Shown piece by piece: positions 33,235 through 41,257 of a DNA stretch of 64,000 bases. The notes under the pieces are model-generated. The model worked only from the letters and a program-made list of their open reading frames with translations, did not search any database and had not been told where the DNA came from. Location: positions 62,001 to 126,000 of the forward strand of contig CAVOZH010000008.1 in NCBI GenBank assembly GCA_963700955.1. The letters run 5' to 3'. The DNA is from Nocardioides_C sp963700955 (lineage in GTDB: Bacteria > Actinomycetota > Actinomycetes > Propionibacteriales > Nocardioidaceae). Every line of letters starts with the position of its first letter. Position 1 is the stretch's first letter. The translations under genes and the position numbers were made by a program.

Positions 33235-33750
33235 TCAGCGGCGGCCTGAGTCGGGATGCAGTGCGAAGAACACCGACCACGGCTCCGCGGCGGGCGAGGA
33301 CGGACGGCTCCTGAAGTCCTCGAGGAGCTCGACCAGGCGATGCGACAGCTCCTCCACCTCGTCCTCGCTCAGTCGCAGGCCAAGGCGGGTGGTCTGCAGC
33401 GCGTCGGCCGGGACCTGCTCGACCTCCGCCAGGAAGGCCGCCAGCACGGCGCGGCCGACGTTGGGGGCCTCGAGCTGCCATGACTTCCCGGTCGCGCGGT
33501 AGGGGACCTCCCGCGACCCCCGCGCCCCCCGGCGTACCGGTTCTGCTCTGAGGAAGCCCGCGTCGACCAGCGTGCGGACGTGGTGCAGGACGGACGCGGG
33601 GTTGCGGTCGACGCGTTCGGCGATCTCCTTGTTGGTCAGCGCCTCGTCGAGGGTCAGCCGGAGGATCTGCAGGCGCAGGCCCGAGGCGAGAGCGCGTGCC
33701 TCTGCGTCGGTGGCCGGACGGCGCGCAGGTGCCTCTTCGGGAAGACCCAT
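33235..33750 (-). CDS. ArsR-type winged-helix regulator
   Basis: A 171-aa regulator with an ArsR-like winged helix (about residues 18-85: LRLQILRLTLDEALTNKEIA, RNPASVLHHVRTLVDAGFL) and a C-terminal helical domain without a recognisable metal site. It diverges from an MFS transporter gene; a 20-bp palindrome overlaps the transporter's -35, indicating a repressor-pump pair. TAGGCT 6 nt before its own ATG indicates a leaderless transcript. Confidence 0.9.
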   Translation of the reverse strand: MGLPEEAPARRPATDAEARALASGLRLQILRLTLDEALTNKEIAERVDRNPASVLHHVRTLVDAGFLRAEPVRRGARGSREVPYRATGKSWQLEAPNVGRAVLAAFLAEVEQVPADALQTTRLGLRLSEDEVEELSHRLVELLEDFRSRPSSPAAEPWSVFFALHPDSGRR

Positions 33751-33756
33751 GAGCGC

Positions 33757-33762
33757 AGCCTA
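33757..33762 (-). promoter_or_regulatory. -10 element of the ArsR gene
   Basis: TAGGCT on the minus strand, 6 nt before the ATG at 33750. Confidence 0.5.
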
Positions 33763-33792
33763 GTGCGCGCTTCGGTGGCGACACGGGCAAAG

Positions 33793-33812
33793 TGATTGAC
33801 AAGTCTCAATCA
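33793..33812. promoter_or_regulatory. Operator palindrome over the MFS gene -35
   Basis: TGATTGA-CAAGTC-TCAATCA, perfect 7-bp arms. It contains the -35 TTGACA (33796-33801); with 17-bp spacing the -10 is GACTGT (33819-33824), placing the start at about the GTG 33831. Binding of the divergent ArsR would block the pump promoter. Confidence 0.75.
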
Positions 33813-33830
33813 GTGGGCGACTGTTGCCCG

Positions 33831-35174
33831 GTGAGCATCCCCGACGCAGGCACGACGGCCGCCGACTCCGCCGCCGACGAGACAGCACCCCAGACCGCAC
33901 CACGGGTCGAGGGCCACGCCGAGCCGCCGCTGCGGAACCTGGTGCACCACCACGACTTCCGCCAGCTCTGGATGGGCGACGCGGTGGGTCAGGTCGGCGT
34001 GCAGCTGGTCGGCCTCGCGATGCCGATCATGGCGGTCCGGCTGCTCCGGGCGGACGAGTTCCAGATGGGCCTGCTCGGCACCTTCGAGCTGCTCGCCTTC
34101 CTCGTCGTCGGTCTTCCGGCCGGCGCCTGGGTCGACCGCTGGCGCAAGAAACGGGTGATCATCGCCGGGGACCTCATCCGCGGTGCCGCCCTGCTCACCC
34201 TCCCCGCGGCCTGGCTGCTCGACAGTCTGTCGATGACGCAGGTGTACGTCGTCGCTCTCGTCGTCGGCACGGCGACCGTGTTCTTCGACGTCGCGCACCA
34301 GAGCTACCTGCCCGACCTCGTCCCGGCGCGCCAGATCGGCGAGGGCAACGCCAAGCTGATGGCCCTGCAGTCCACCGCGAGCATCGCCGGGCCCGCCGTC
34401 GGGGCCACGCTCATCCGGCTGGTCGGCGCGCCGCTGACGATCGGGGCGACCGCGGTCTCCATGGCCGCCTCCGTCGCATTCGTCTCCCGGATCCGGCACA
34501 CCGAGGAGGTGGCGTCGCGCGACGCGCGCAGACCGCTGCGCACGGAGATCTGGGAGGGGCTGTCGTTCGTGTTCAAGCAGCCTCTTCTCCGGCGGATCGT
34601 GCTGTGCACGACGCTCAGCAACTTCTTCGCTGCCGTCAACTCCGTGCTGCTGGTCCTCTTCGTCATCCGCGACCTGCACCTGACCGAGGCCACGCTCGGC
34701 CTGGTGTTCTCGGTGGGCTCCGTCGGCGGCCTCATGGCAGCCCTGACGGTGACCCGATTCTCCCGGGTCATCGGAGAGGGGCGCACGATCCCCCTGATGG
34801 CCCTGCTGGCCGCGCCCTTCGCGGCCCTGACGCCTCTCGCGACCCAGCTGCCGGCCGTCCCGTCCCTGGCTGTCGGGGCCTTCGGTGTGTCCTTCGCAGC
34901 CGTGGGCTACAACGTCATCCAGGTGAGCTTCCGCCAGCGGATGTGCCCGAGGCCGCTGCTCGGCCGGATGAACGCCTCCATCCGGTTCCTCGTGTGGGGG
35001 AGCATGCCCATCGGGGCCTTCATCGGAGGAGTTCTCGGGCGGGAGATCGGCGTCGTGCCCACACTCTGGCTCGTCGGCGGAGGGTTCCTCGTGGCCGGGC
35101 TGACCGTGCTGTTCTCGCCGCTGAGCCGGATGCGCGACCTGCCGGGGCACCTCGACGCGCTCTCGGAGGCGTGA
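33831..35174 (+). CDS. MFS transporter
   Basis: A 447-aa major-facilitator protein with about 12 hydrophobic segments. The signature loop between TM2 and TM3 is GAWVDRWRKKRVIIAGD, and FRQRMCPRPLLGRMNAS fits the enterobactin-exporter/macrolide-type MFS group. The N-terminal 30 residues are polar. I chose the GTG at 33831 because the promoter geometry predicts transcription starting there; the upstream frame would lie within the operator. Regulation by the divergent ArsR is likely. Confidence 0.9.
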   Translation: MSIPDAGTTAADSAADETAPQTAPRVEGHAEPPLRNLVHHHDFRQLWMGDAVGQVGVQLVGLAMPIMAVRLLRADEFQMGLLGTFELLAFLVVGLPAGAWVDRWRKKRVIIAGDLIRGAALLTLPAAWLLDSLSMTQVYVVALVVGTATVFFDVAHQSYLPDLVPARQIGEGNAKLMALQSTASIAGPAVGATLIRLVGAPLTIGATAVSMAASVAFVSRIRHTEEVASRDARRPLRTEIWEGLSFVFKQPLLRRIVLCTTLSNFFAAVNSVLLVLFVIRDLHLTEATLGLVFSVGSVGGLMAALTVTRFSRVIGEGRTIPLMALLAAPFAALTPLATQLPAVPSLAVGAFGVSFAAVGYNVIQVSFRQRMCPRPLLGRMNASIRFLVWGSMPIGAFIGGVLGREIGVVPTLWLVGGGFLVAGLTVLFSPLSRMRDLPGHLDALSEA

Positions 35175-35208
35175 GCCGCGGGCCGCGTCTTGGCATCTGC
35201 CTGCCGGG

Positions 35209-35793
35209 TCAGATCAGCTTCGCGCCGGCGTCCCGCATCTCTTCGATCGCGGCCTTCGAGGTGTGCTCCGCGACCCCCGCGACCATCCGGGTGAGCACCC
35301 GCGCGGAGAACCCCTCCCGCAGGGCGTCGAGCGTGGTGGCGCGCACGCCGTGGTCGGTGGTGAGACCGCACACGTCGACATCGGTGACGTCGTGGCTGCG
35401 CAGCCAGTCGGCGAGGGGGACACCGTCGGCCGAGCGGCCTTCGAAGCCGGAGTGCGCCGCCCCGTGCTCGCCCTTGAGGAAGATCGCGTCGAAAGGCTGG
35501 GGGTCGAGGTTCGGGTGGAACGCCTCACCATCGGTGCCGGCCACGCAGTGCCGGGGCCAGGTGTCGACGAGGTCGGGGTCGGTCCCCGGTGCCGCGAAGT
35601 GGCTCCCCGGGTCGATGTGGTGGTCACGGGTGGCCACGGCGATGGCGTAGTCCGGCGCCTTCGGGTCCTTCCCGCTCCAGTGATGGAGCAGCTCGCCGAT
35701 CCGGTACGCGACCTCTGCGCCACCGTGGACCGGCAGGCTGCCACCTTCGCAGAAGTCGTTCTGGACGTCGCACACGATCAGTGCTCGCTTCAT
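35209..35793 (-). CDS. pncA: Nicotinamidase homologue lacking the catalytic cysteine
   Basis: A 194-aa isochorismatase-fold protein with nicotinamidase features: Asp9 in CDVQNDF, metal-binding ATRDHHIDPGSHF (Asp57, His59, His65) and Lys108 in LKGEHG. The nucleophile motif, normally TDHCVR or TDYCVR, reads TDHGVR here with Gly149 (codon GGC) in place of Cys, so the enzyme should be inactive as written. A single T-to-G change would explain it. It is next to pncB, its normal pathway partner. The ATG at 35793 has TAGCGT 7 nt upstream. Confidence 0.85.
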   Translation of the reverse strand: MKRALIVCDVQNDFCEGGSLPVHGGAEVAYRIGELLHHWSGKDPKAPDYAIAVATRDHHIDPGSHFAAPGTDPDLVDTWPRHCVAGTDGEAFHPNLDPQPFDAIFLKGEHGAAHSGFEGRSADGVPLADWLRSHDVTDVDVCGLTTDHGVRATTLDALREGFSARVLTRMVAGVAEHTSKAAIEEMRDAGAKLI

Positions 35794-35800
35794 GGCACCC

Positions 35801-35806
35801 ACGCTA
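35801..35806 (-). promoter_or_regulatory. -10 element of the nicotinamidase gene
   Basis: TAGCGT on the minus strand, 7 nt before the ATG at 35793. Confidence 0.5.
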
Positions 35807-35867
35807 GCCGAGCGGGACGGAACGGTCATCGGGTCGAAGGACCCACGCCGAGCAGGGGTGACGCGGG

Positions 35868-37166
35868 TCAGTCGCCGACGTGGATGGTGGGGATCACGGG
35901 CTCGCCACGGGAGAGCATCCGCGCCGGGAGCGGCAGCTCCTCGCGGACGCGCAGGTGCCGCTCTCGTGCGCTCGTGAGGTCCTCACGGCCGACCACCTCG
36001 CCGTCGCGGACCAGCGGCACCAGGAGGGGGCGGTCGTCGCCGTCGTCCACGGGCGGCTCGCCCACACCGACCACCTCAGCCTCCGCGACTCCTTCGGCGT
36101 TGCGGCGGCGCAGGGCGTACTTCCGCCCGCCGATGGAGATCTTGTCCTTGCTCTTCTTCGCGACCGAGACCATCTCGCCGCCGTCGTTCTCACGTGAGAC
36201 GAGCTTGTAGACGAAGCCGGAGGTCGGGTGGCCGCTGCCCGTGACGAGGGACGTGCCCACGCCGTACCCGTCGACCGGCGCGGCGGCGAGGGAGGCGATG
36301 GCGTGCTCGTCGAGGTCGGAGGTGACGATGATCCGCGTCTGCGTGGCTCCGAGGGAGTCGAGCTGCGCGCGCACCTGCGAGGCGAGCATCCCGAGGTCCC
36401 CGGAGTCGATCCGCACCGCGCCGAGCTCGGGCCCGGCGACCTCGACGGCGGTCGCCACCGCCTCGGCGACGTCGTAGGTGTCGATGAGCAGGCTCGTGCC
36501 CTTGCCGAGGGACTCCACCTGGGCGGTGAAGGCGTCGCGCTCGCTGTCGTGCAGGAGCGTGAAGGCGTGCGCGCTCGTCCCGGCAGTGGGCACCCCGTAC
36601 CTCTGCCGGGCGGCGAGGTTCGAGGTGGTCGCGAAGCCGGCGATGTACGCCGCCCTCGCCGCCGCGACCGCTGCCTCCTCGTGGGTGCGCCGAGAGCCCA
36701 TCTCGATGCACGGCCGCTCGCACGAGGCCCAGGTCATCCGCGACGCAGCGGAGGCGATCGCCGAGTCGTGGTTGAGGATCGACAGCAGCAGCGTCTCGAG
36801 CACGACCGCCTCGGCGAAGCTCGACTCGACGATCATCAGGGGGGAGTACGGGAAGTAGATCTCGCCCTCGGCGTAGCCCCAGATGTCGCCGTTGAACCGG
36901 TAGGAGGCGAGCCACTCGAGCGTGGGCTCGTCGACGATGTGGTGGCTGCGCAGGACCTCGAGGACCTCGTCGTCGAAACGGAACCGCTCGAAGGCGTCGA
37001 GCACCCGGCCGACACCGGCCACGACGCCGTACCGCCTGCCCTCCGGGAGGCGCCTGCCGAACAGCTCGAAGACCGACCGCCGGTGGGCGGTGCCTGCCTG
37101 CAGGGCAGCCTGCACCATGGTCAGCTCGTAGTGGTCGGTCAGGAGTGCCGTCGATGCTGTCGTCAC
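35868..37166 (-). CDS. pncB: Nicotinate phosphoribosyltransferase
   Basis: A 432-aa NAD-salvage enzyme making nicotinate mononucleotide. Seen: TDHYELTMVQAAL at the start, the FELFGRRLPEGRRYGVVAG segment, GTSAHAFTLLHDSE with the family's conserved histidine, and VRIDSGDLGML. Length is normal. The GTG start is 7 nt from a minus-strand TAGGCT -10 box that overlaps the clpS promoter. It lies upstream of clpS in the opposite orientation, the usual actinobacterial arrangement. Confidence 0.95.
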   Translation of the reverse strand: MTTASTALLTDHYELTMVQAALQAGTAHRRSVFELFGRRLPEGRRYGVVAGVGRVLDAFERFRFDDEVLEVLRSHHIVDEPTLEWLASYRFNGDIWGYAEGEIYFPYSPLMIVESSFAEAVVLETLLLSILNHDSAIASAASRMTWASCERPCIEMGSRRTHEEAAVAAARAAYIAGFATTSNLAARQRYGVPTAGTSAHAFTLLHDSERDAFTAQVESLGKGTSLLIDTYDVAEAVATAVEVAGPELGAVRIDSGDLGMLASQVRAQLDSLGATQTRIIVTSDLDEHAIASLAAAPVDGYGVGTSLVTGSGHPTSGFVYKLVSRENDGGEMVSVAKKSKDKISIGGRKYALRRRNAEGVAEAEVVGVGEPPVDDGDDRPLLVPLVRDGEVVGREDLTSARERHLRVREELPLPARMLSRGEPVIPTIHVGD

Positions 37167-37173
37167 CCCTCAC

Positions 37174-37183
37174 AGCCTAGGAT
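37174..37183. promoter_or_regulatory. Overlapping divergent -10 elements of pncB and clpS
   Basis: Plus-strand TAGGAT (37178-37183) lies 7 nt before the clpS GTG, and minus-strand TAGGCT (37179-37174) 7 nt before the pncB GTG. They share the central TA of CCTAGG, so one melted region may serve both leaderless genes, whose starts are 24 bp apart. Confidence 0.65.
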
Positions 37184-37190
37184 GTGAACC

Positions 37191-37487
37191 GTGTCTGCAC
37201 CCACGCCCGTCGAGATCGAGCAGCCGGAGGCCGACGAGGGCACCCTGGTTGCACGGCCGTGGGTCACCATCGTGTGGAACGACCCGGTGAACCTGATGTC
37301 CTATGTCACCTACGTGTTCCAGACCTACTTCGGCTACCCGCGGAAGAAGGCCGAGAAGCTGATGTTCGAGGTCCACAAGGACGGGCGCTCGGTGGTGTCC
37401 ACCGGGTCGCGTGAGGAGATGGAGCGCGACGTGCAGGCGATGCACGAGTACGGCCTGTGGGCCACGATGCAGAAGGCCGATGCATGA
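37191..37487 (+). CDS. clpS: ATP-dependent Clp protease adaptor ClpS
   Basis: A 98-aa N-end-rule adaptor. Seen: the substrate-pocket region WVTIVWNDPVNLMSYVTYVF and the KAEKLMFEVHKDGRSVV helix-turn that docks on the ClpC/ClpA N-domain. It delivers proteins with bulky N-terminal residues to the Clp protease. A leaderless GTG start is indicated. Its TGA overlaps the ATG of the DUF2017 gene. Confidence 0.95.
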   Translation: MSAPTPVEIEQPEADEGTLVARPWVTIVWNDPVNLMSYVTYVFQTYFGYPRKKAEKLMFEVHKDGRSVVSTGSREEMERDVQAMHEYGLWATMQKADA

Positions 37488-38068
37488 GCGGCTTCATCCC
37501 GCGCGGTGCCGGTGTGATGGCGACCTTCTCCGGCTTCGAGGCCGACCTCCTGCGCTCACTTGCGTCCCAGCTCGTCGAGCTGCTCCGCAACGAGGCCGCG
37601 GTGCCGAAGAGCTCGACCGACCCGCTCGAGGCGCTGCTCGACTTCACGGGCCCGACCACGGAGCCGGACGACCCGGTCCTGGCGCGGCTGTTCCCCACGG
37701 CCTACCCCGACGACGAGGAGGCGGCCGGGGAGTTCCGCCGCTTCACCGAGGGCACGCTGCGTGACGGCAAGGCGCGCAACGCCGTACTCATCATCGACCA
37801 GCTCGAGGAGGCGGGTCTCCCCGCGGAGCTCGAGGAGGACGGGCTCTGGATCGACGTGGAGCTCGACCCCGCGCAGGCGAGCGCCTGGATGCGCTCCTTC
37901 ACCGACATCCGCCTGGCGCTCGCGACCCGGCTCGGGGTCGAGGAGGGCGACGAGGAATACTGGGCCGGCCTCGACGACGACGACCCGCGCACCCACGTGC
38001 ACGACATCTACGAGTGGGTCGGCTACCTCCAGGAGACGCTCGTCGCGTCCCTCTCCCGGGACGACTGA
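37484..38068 (+). CDS. DUF2017 family protein
   Basis: A 194-aa protein of the actinobacterial DUF2017 family, recognised by its fixed place after clpS and by FRRFTEGTLRDGKARNAVLI and YEWVGYLQETLVASL. The function is unknown; constant linkage with clpS suggests a role in protein turnover (inference). Acidic overall, no membrane segments. Translation is coupled to clpS through a 4-nt ATGA overlap. Confidence 0.9.
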   Translation: MSGFIPRGAGVMATFSGFEADLLRSLASQLVELLRNEAAVPKSSTDPLEALLDFTGPTTEPDDPVLARLFPTAYPDDEEAAGEFRRFTEGTLRDGKARNAVLIIDQLEEAGLPAELEEDGLWIDVELDPAQASAWMRSFTDIRLALATRLGVEEGDEEYWAGLDDDDPRTHVHDIYEWVGYLQETLVASLSRDD

Positions 38069-38127
38069 CCCAAAGTCTCACGATCCGGACGTACGGCGGG
38101 CAGGGTCGGTCGCTCGGGTGCCCCGGA

Positions 38128-38133
38128 TACGCT
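38128..38133 (+). promoter_or_regulatory. -10 element of the mec-cysO-cysM operon
   Basis: TACGCT ends 6 nt before the GTG at 38140 and supports that start codon. Confidence 0.5.
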
Positions 38134-38139
38134 CGTGAT

Positions 38140-38571
38140 GTGCTGAAGATCGACCGCCTGACCTACGACGCCATCGTCGCCCACGCCAAGAAGGACCATC
38201 CTGACGAGGCGTGCGGTGTCGTCGCCGGCCCGGTGGGATCGGACACGCCGACCCGGTTCATCCCGATGGTCAACGCAGCCGGCTCCCCGACCTTCTACGA
38301 GTTCGACTCCGGGGAGCTCCTGCAGCTGTACAAGGAGATGGACAGGAACGACGAGGTGCCGGTGGTGATCTACCACTCGCACACCGCGACCGAGGCCTAC
38401 CCGTCGCGCACGGACATCGGGCTGGCGTCGGAGCCCGAGGCGCACTATGTGCTCGTCTCCACAGCCGAGCACGGGAATAGCGAGGGGCCGGTGGAGTTTA
38501 GGTCCTACAGGATCGTTGACGGCGAGGTCACCGAGGAAGAAGTCTCGGTCGTGGACACCCACGACGTGTGA
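38140..38571 (+). CDS. mec: Mec family JAMM metallopeptidase (CysO-cysteine hydrolase)
   Basis: A 143-aa JAB1/MPN/Mov34-type zinc peptidase. The complete JAMM motif is present: Glu23, then His79-x-His81, Ser89 and Asp92 (YHSHTATEAYPSRTD). In Mycobacterium the orthologue releases cysteine from the CysO-cysteine adduct made by CysM. The neighbours here are cysO and cysM in the same order, so the same pathway is expected. The GTG at 38140 is set by the close -10 box. Confidence 0.93.
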   Translation: MLKIDRLTYDAIVAHAKKDHPDEACGVVAGPVGSDTPTRFIPMVNAAGSPTFYEFDSGELLQLYKEMDRNDEVPVVIYHSHTATEAYPSRTDIGLASEPEAHYVLVSTAEHGNSEGPVEFRSYRIVDGEVTEEEVSVVDTHDV

Positions 38572-38643
38572 CCGGCGCCCCGGATCCGCACGACGTCACG
38601 AGATCAACAGAGCCGACGAGAGAAGTTTGAGGAGCCAGACCTG

Positions 38644-38946
38644 ATGGCCATCGACGTACGCATCCCCACCATCCTGCGGACCTACACGGGCGGTGAGAAG
38701 GCCGTGAGCGGTGACGGCAGCACCTTGGCCGAGCTGATCGACAACCTCGAGTCGAACCACCCCGGCATCAAGGAGCGTCTGATCGACGGGTTGGAGCTGC
38801 GCCGGTTCGTCAACGTGTACGTCAACGACGAGGACGTCCGCTTCACCGGCGGCCTCGAGACGAAGGTGACCGACGGCGACGAGGTCGTCGTCCTGCCGGC
38901 CGTCGCCGGTGGAGCCCCCACGACGCGGCCGGTGGCGCAAGGCTAG
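38644..38946 (+). CDS. cysO: CysO sulfur-carrier protein with C-terminal extension
   Basis: A 100-aa ubiquitin-fold MoaD/ThiS relative that carries sulfur as a C-terminal thiocarboxylate for cysteine synthesis. The core matches CysO (FVNVYVNDEDVRFTGGLETK, VVVLPAVAGG). The active diglycine (Gly89-Gly90) is normally C-terminal; here ten more residues, APTTRPVAQG, follow before the TAG. The tail must be removed before activation, or another start/stop reading is needed. A ribosome site GAGGAG lies upstream. The cysM ATG follows the stop directly. Confidence 0.9.
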   Translation: MAIDVRIPTILRTYTGGEKAVSGDGSTLAELIDNLESNHPGIKERLIDGLELRRFVNVYVNDEDVRFTGGLETKVTDGDEVVVLPAVAGGAPTTRPVAQG

Positions 38947-39894
38947 ATGCTGTTCAACTCGCTCCTCGACTCCGTGGGAGGCACGCCGTTGGTGGGCCTT
39001 CCGCGGCTCTCGCCCTCCCCTGAGGTGCGGCTGTGGGCGAAGCTCGAGGACCGGAACCCGACCGGCTCGATCAAGGACCGGGCCGCGCTGAAGATGTTCG
39101 AGCAGGCGGAGAAGGACGGCACGCTGACGCCGGGCGACACGATCCTGGAGCCGACGTCGGGCAACACCGGCATCTCCCTAGCGATGGTCGCGAAGCTGCG
39201 CGGCTACCGCATGATCTGCGTGATGCCGGAGAACACCTCCGAGGAGCGGCGCCAGCTGTTGCGCATGTGGGGCGCGGAGATCGTCTCCTCACCGGCGGCG
39301 GGCGGCTCCAACGAGGCCGTGCGTGTTGCGAAGATCCTGGCCAAGGAGAACCCCGACTGGGTGATGCTCTACCAGTACGGCAACCCGGCCAACGCGCTGG
39401 CGCACTACGAGGGGACCGGCCCGGAGATCTTCGCCGACCTCCCGAGTGTCACGCACTTCGTCGCGGGCCTCGGCACGACCGGCACCCTCATGGGGGTCAG
39501 CCGGTTCTTCAAGGAGCGAGCCCCGCACGTGCGCATCGTCGCGGCCGAGCCTCGGTACGGCGAGCTCGTCTACGGCCTGCGCAACATGGACGAGGGCTTC
39601 GTCCCCGAGCTCTACGACCCCTCGCTGATCGACTCCAGGTTCTCCGTGGGTCCCCGTGACGCGGTACGCCGGGTGCGGGAGCTGCTCGAGCAGGAGGGCA
39701 TCTTCGCCGGCATCTCCACGGGCGCGATCCTCCACGCCGCGATGGCGCAGGCGCGCAAGAGCGTGAAAGCGGGGGAGCGCGCCGACATCGCCTTCGTCGT
39801 GGCCGACGGCGGCTGGAAGTACCTCTCCACAGGGGCCTACGAAGGCACGGTCGACGAGGCCGAGGAGCGCCTCGACGGCCAGCTCTGGGCCTGA
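38947..39894 (+). CDS. cysM: CysO-dependent cysteine synthase CysM
   Basis: A 315-aa PLP enzyme using O-phosphoserine or O-acetylserine and CysO thiocarboxylate. Seen: PLP lysine Lys43 in NPTGSIKDRAA, phosphate loop AGLGTTGTLMG, substrate loop PTSGNTGISLAM, and C-terminal GISTGAILHAA. It starts at the base after the cysO stop. This is the normal partner of Mec and CysO. Confidence 0.95.
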   Translation: MLFNSLLDSVGGTPLVGLPRLSPSPEVRLWAKLEDRNPTGSIKDRAALKMFEQAEKDGTLTPGDTILEPTSGNTGISLAMVAKLRGYRMICVMPENTSEERRQLLRMWGAEIVSSPAAGGSNEAVRVAKILAKENPDWVMLYQYGNPANALAHYEGTGPEIFADLPSVTHFVAGLGTTGTLMGVSRFFKERAPHVRIVAAEPRYGELVYGLRNMDEGFVPELYDPSLIDSRFSVGPRDAVRRVRELLEQEGIFAGISTGAILHAAMAQARKSVKAGERADIAFVVADGGWKYLSTGAYEGTVDEAEERLDGQLWA

Positions 39895-39911
39895 TCCGGG
39901 ATAGGGGTCAC

Positions 39912-40583
39912 ATGGTCTACGCGCTCGTGAAGGTCGTGCTCGCGACGATCTTCCGAGTCGCCTGGCGGCCCGAAGTCACCGGCGTCGAGAACATCCCCCG
40001 GCGCGGCCCGGTGATCCTGGCGAGCAACCACCTGTCGTTCGTGGACAGCATGGTGATCCCGCTGGTCGTCCCGCGACGTGTCGCCTTCCTGGCCAAGAGC
40101 GACTACTTCACCGGCACCGGGGTCAAGGGCACTCTGAGCCGCTGGTGGTTCAACGGCTTCGGCATGATCCCGGTCGACCGCGACGACACCCGTGCCGCGC
40201 AGGCCTCGCTCGACGCCGCTCTCTCGGTCCTCGCCGGTGGCGGCGCCTTCGGCATCTACCCGGAGGGCACGCGGTCCCGCGACGGGCGGCTCTACCGCGG
40301 CAGGACCGGGGTCGCGTGGCTGGCCATGACGTCCGGAGCGCCCGTGGTACCTGTGGCGCTCGTCGGCACCGAGAAGCTCCAGCCGGTCGGCTCACGGCTG
40401 CCGAGGGTCGCGAAGGTGTCGGTGCAGTTCGGGGCACCGATCGACTTCAGCGAACGGTTCGACGGAGTGCCGGCAGGGCGGGCGCGGCGAGAGGCGACCG
40501 ACGAGATCATGGCCGCTGTGCACGCGATGTCCGGGCAGAAACTGGCCGGGCGCTACAACGAACGCCCCGCGACCGTCGACTGA
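39912..40583 (+). CDS. 1-acyl-sn-glycerol-3-phosphate acyltransferase (PlsC-like)
   Basis: A 223-aa membrane-associated acyltransferase with the HX4D motif in SNHLSFVDS and the substrate motif YPEGTRSRDGRLYRGRTG. It probably makes phosphatidic acid or a related lipid. It lies 17 bp after cysM, where mycobacteria have a rhomboid gene, so this position in the block differs between lineages. Confidence 0.92.
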   Translation: MVYALVKVVLATIFRVAWRPEVTGVENIPRRGPVILASNHLSFVDSMVIPLVVPRRVAFLAKSDYFTGTGVKGTLSRWWFNGFGMIPVDRDDTRAAQASLDAALSVLAGGGAFGIYPEGTRSRDGRLYRGRTGVAWLAMTSGAPVVPVALVGTEKLQPVGSRLPRVAKVSVQFGAPIDFSERFDGVPAGRARREATDEIMAAVHAMSGQKLAGRYNERPATVD

Positions 40584-40608
40584 CGGTTCTCCTCCGCGAC
40601 CCCAGGCT

Positions 40609-41076
40609 TCAGTGGTGCACCGGGTGCATGGTCTCGCAGGGGATGAACACCTCGGTGCGAGGCTCGGGCACCTCCGGCCCGTCCAGGTAGCACTCCCAGG
40701 CGTCACCCGTCGTCACGCAACCCTCGTCTGTCAGCCAGGACGTCGCCGCCTCGTAGGCCGCGGCGACGTCGTCGTACGAGCCGACGTGCATGGTCCGGGC
40801 CACATGGCCGCCGGGGAGCTCTGAGGGCTCGACCCGACCCTCGGCCTCCACCACGCCCGAGCACGGGAAGCCGACCTCGACGTCGAAGCCGCCGTCGCTC
40901 GGGCGGTACCTGCCGAAGGGCGCACCGGTCGGGTGCAGGCTCTGCTTGTCGAGGACGTTGATCACCTCGCCGAACGCCGGGCCGAGGAACTCGGCGATGG
41001 CCTCGGTCGTGGTGTGTCCTCTCACGACGGCCGTGTGCTGGCTCTGAAGCTCAACGAACTGTGTCTCGTACCTCAT
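40609..41076 (-). CDS. GyrI-like small-molecule-binding protein
   Basis: A 155-aa stand-alone GyrI/AraC-effector-binding domain (FVELQSQHTAVVRGHTTTEA, DGGFDVEVGFPCSGVVEAEG, CYLDGPEVPEPRTEVFIP). Such proteins bind or hydrolyse small molecules and may confer tolerance to DNA-gyrase poisons or cyclopropanoid toxins. It is inserted convergently between plsC and murI and has no partner nearby. The ATG at 41076 gives the normal domain boundary. Confidence 0.85.
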   Translation of the reverse strand: MRYETQFVELQSQHTAVVRGHTTTEAIAEFLGPAFGEVINVLDKQSLHPTGAPFGRYRPSDGGFDVEVGFPCSGVVEAEGRVEPSELPGGHVARTMHVGSYDDVAAAYEAATSWLTDEGCVTTGDAWECYLDGPEVPEPRTEVFIPCETMHPVHH

Positions 41077-41245
41077 GTGCCCAGTCTCGGTCGGCCGTGC
41101 GTGTGAGGTCAGAGGCAAAGGTCCCAGCCGGTCCGTCACCTCCGAGCCGACACCCTGGTCCGGTTCAAGGCGAGGTTGCGGGAACGTGACGACAATCGCA
41201 TCGTGACGTGAGTCGCTCACGGGGCCAAGAGCGCCCTGCCACGAC

Positions 41246-41251
41246 TAGCCT
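41246..41251 (+). promoter_or_regulatory. -10 element of murI
   Basis: TAGCCT ends 6 nt before the GTG at 41258; leaderless start likely. Confidence 0.5.
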
Positions 41252-41257
41252 GTTCGC

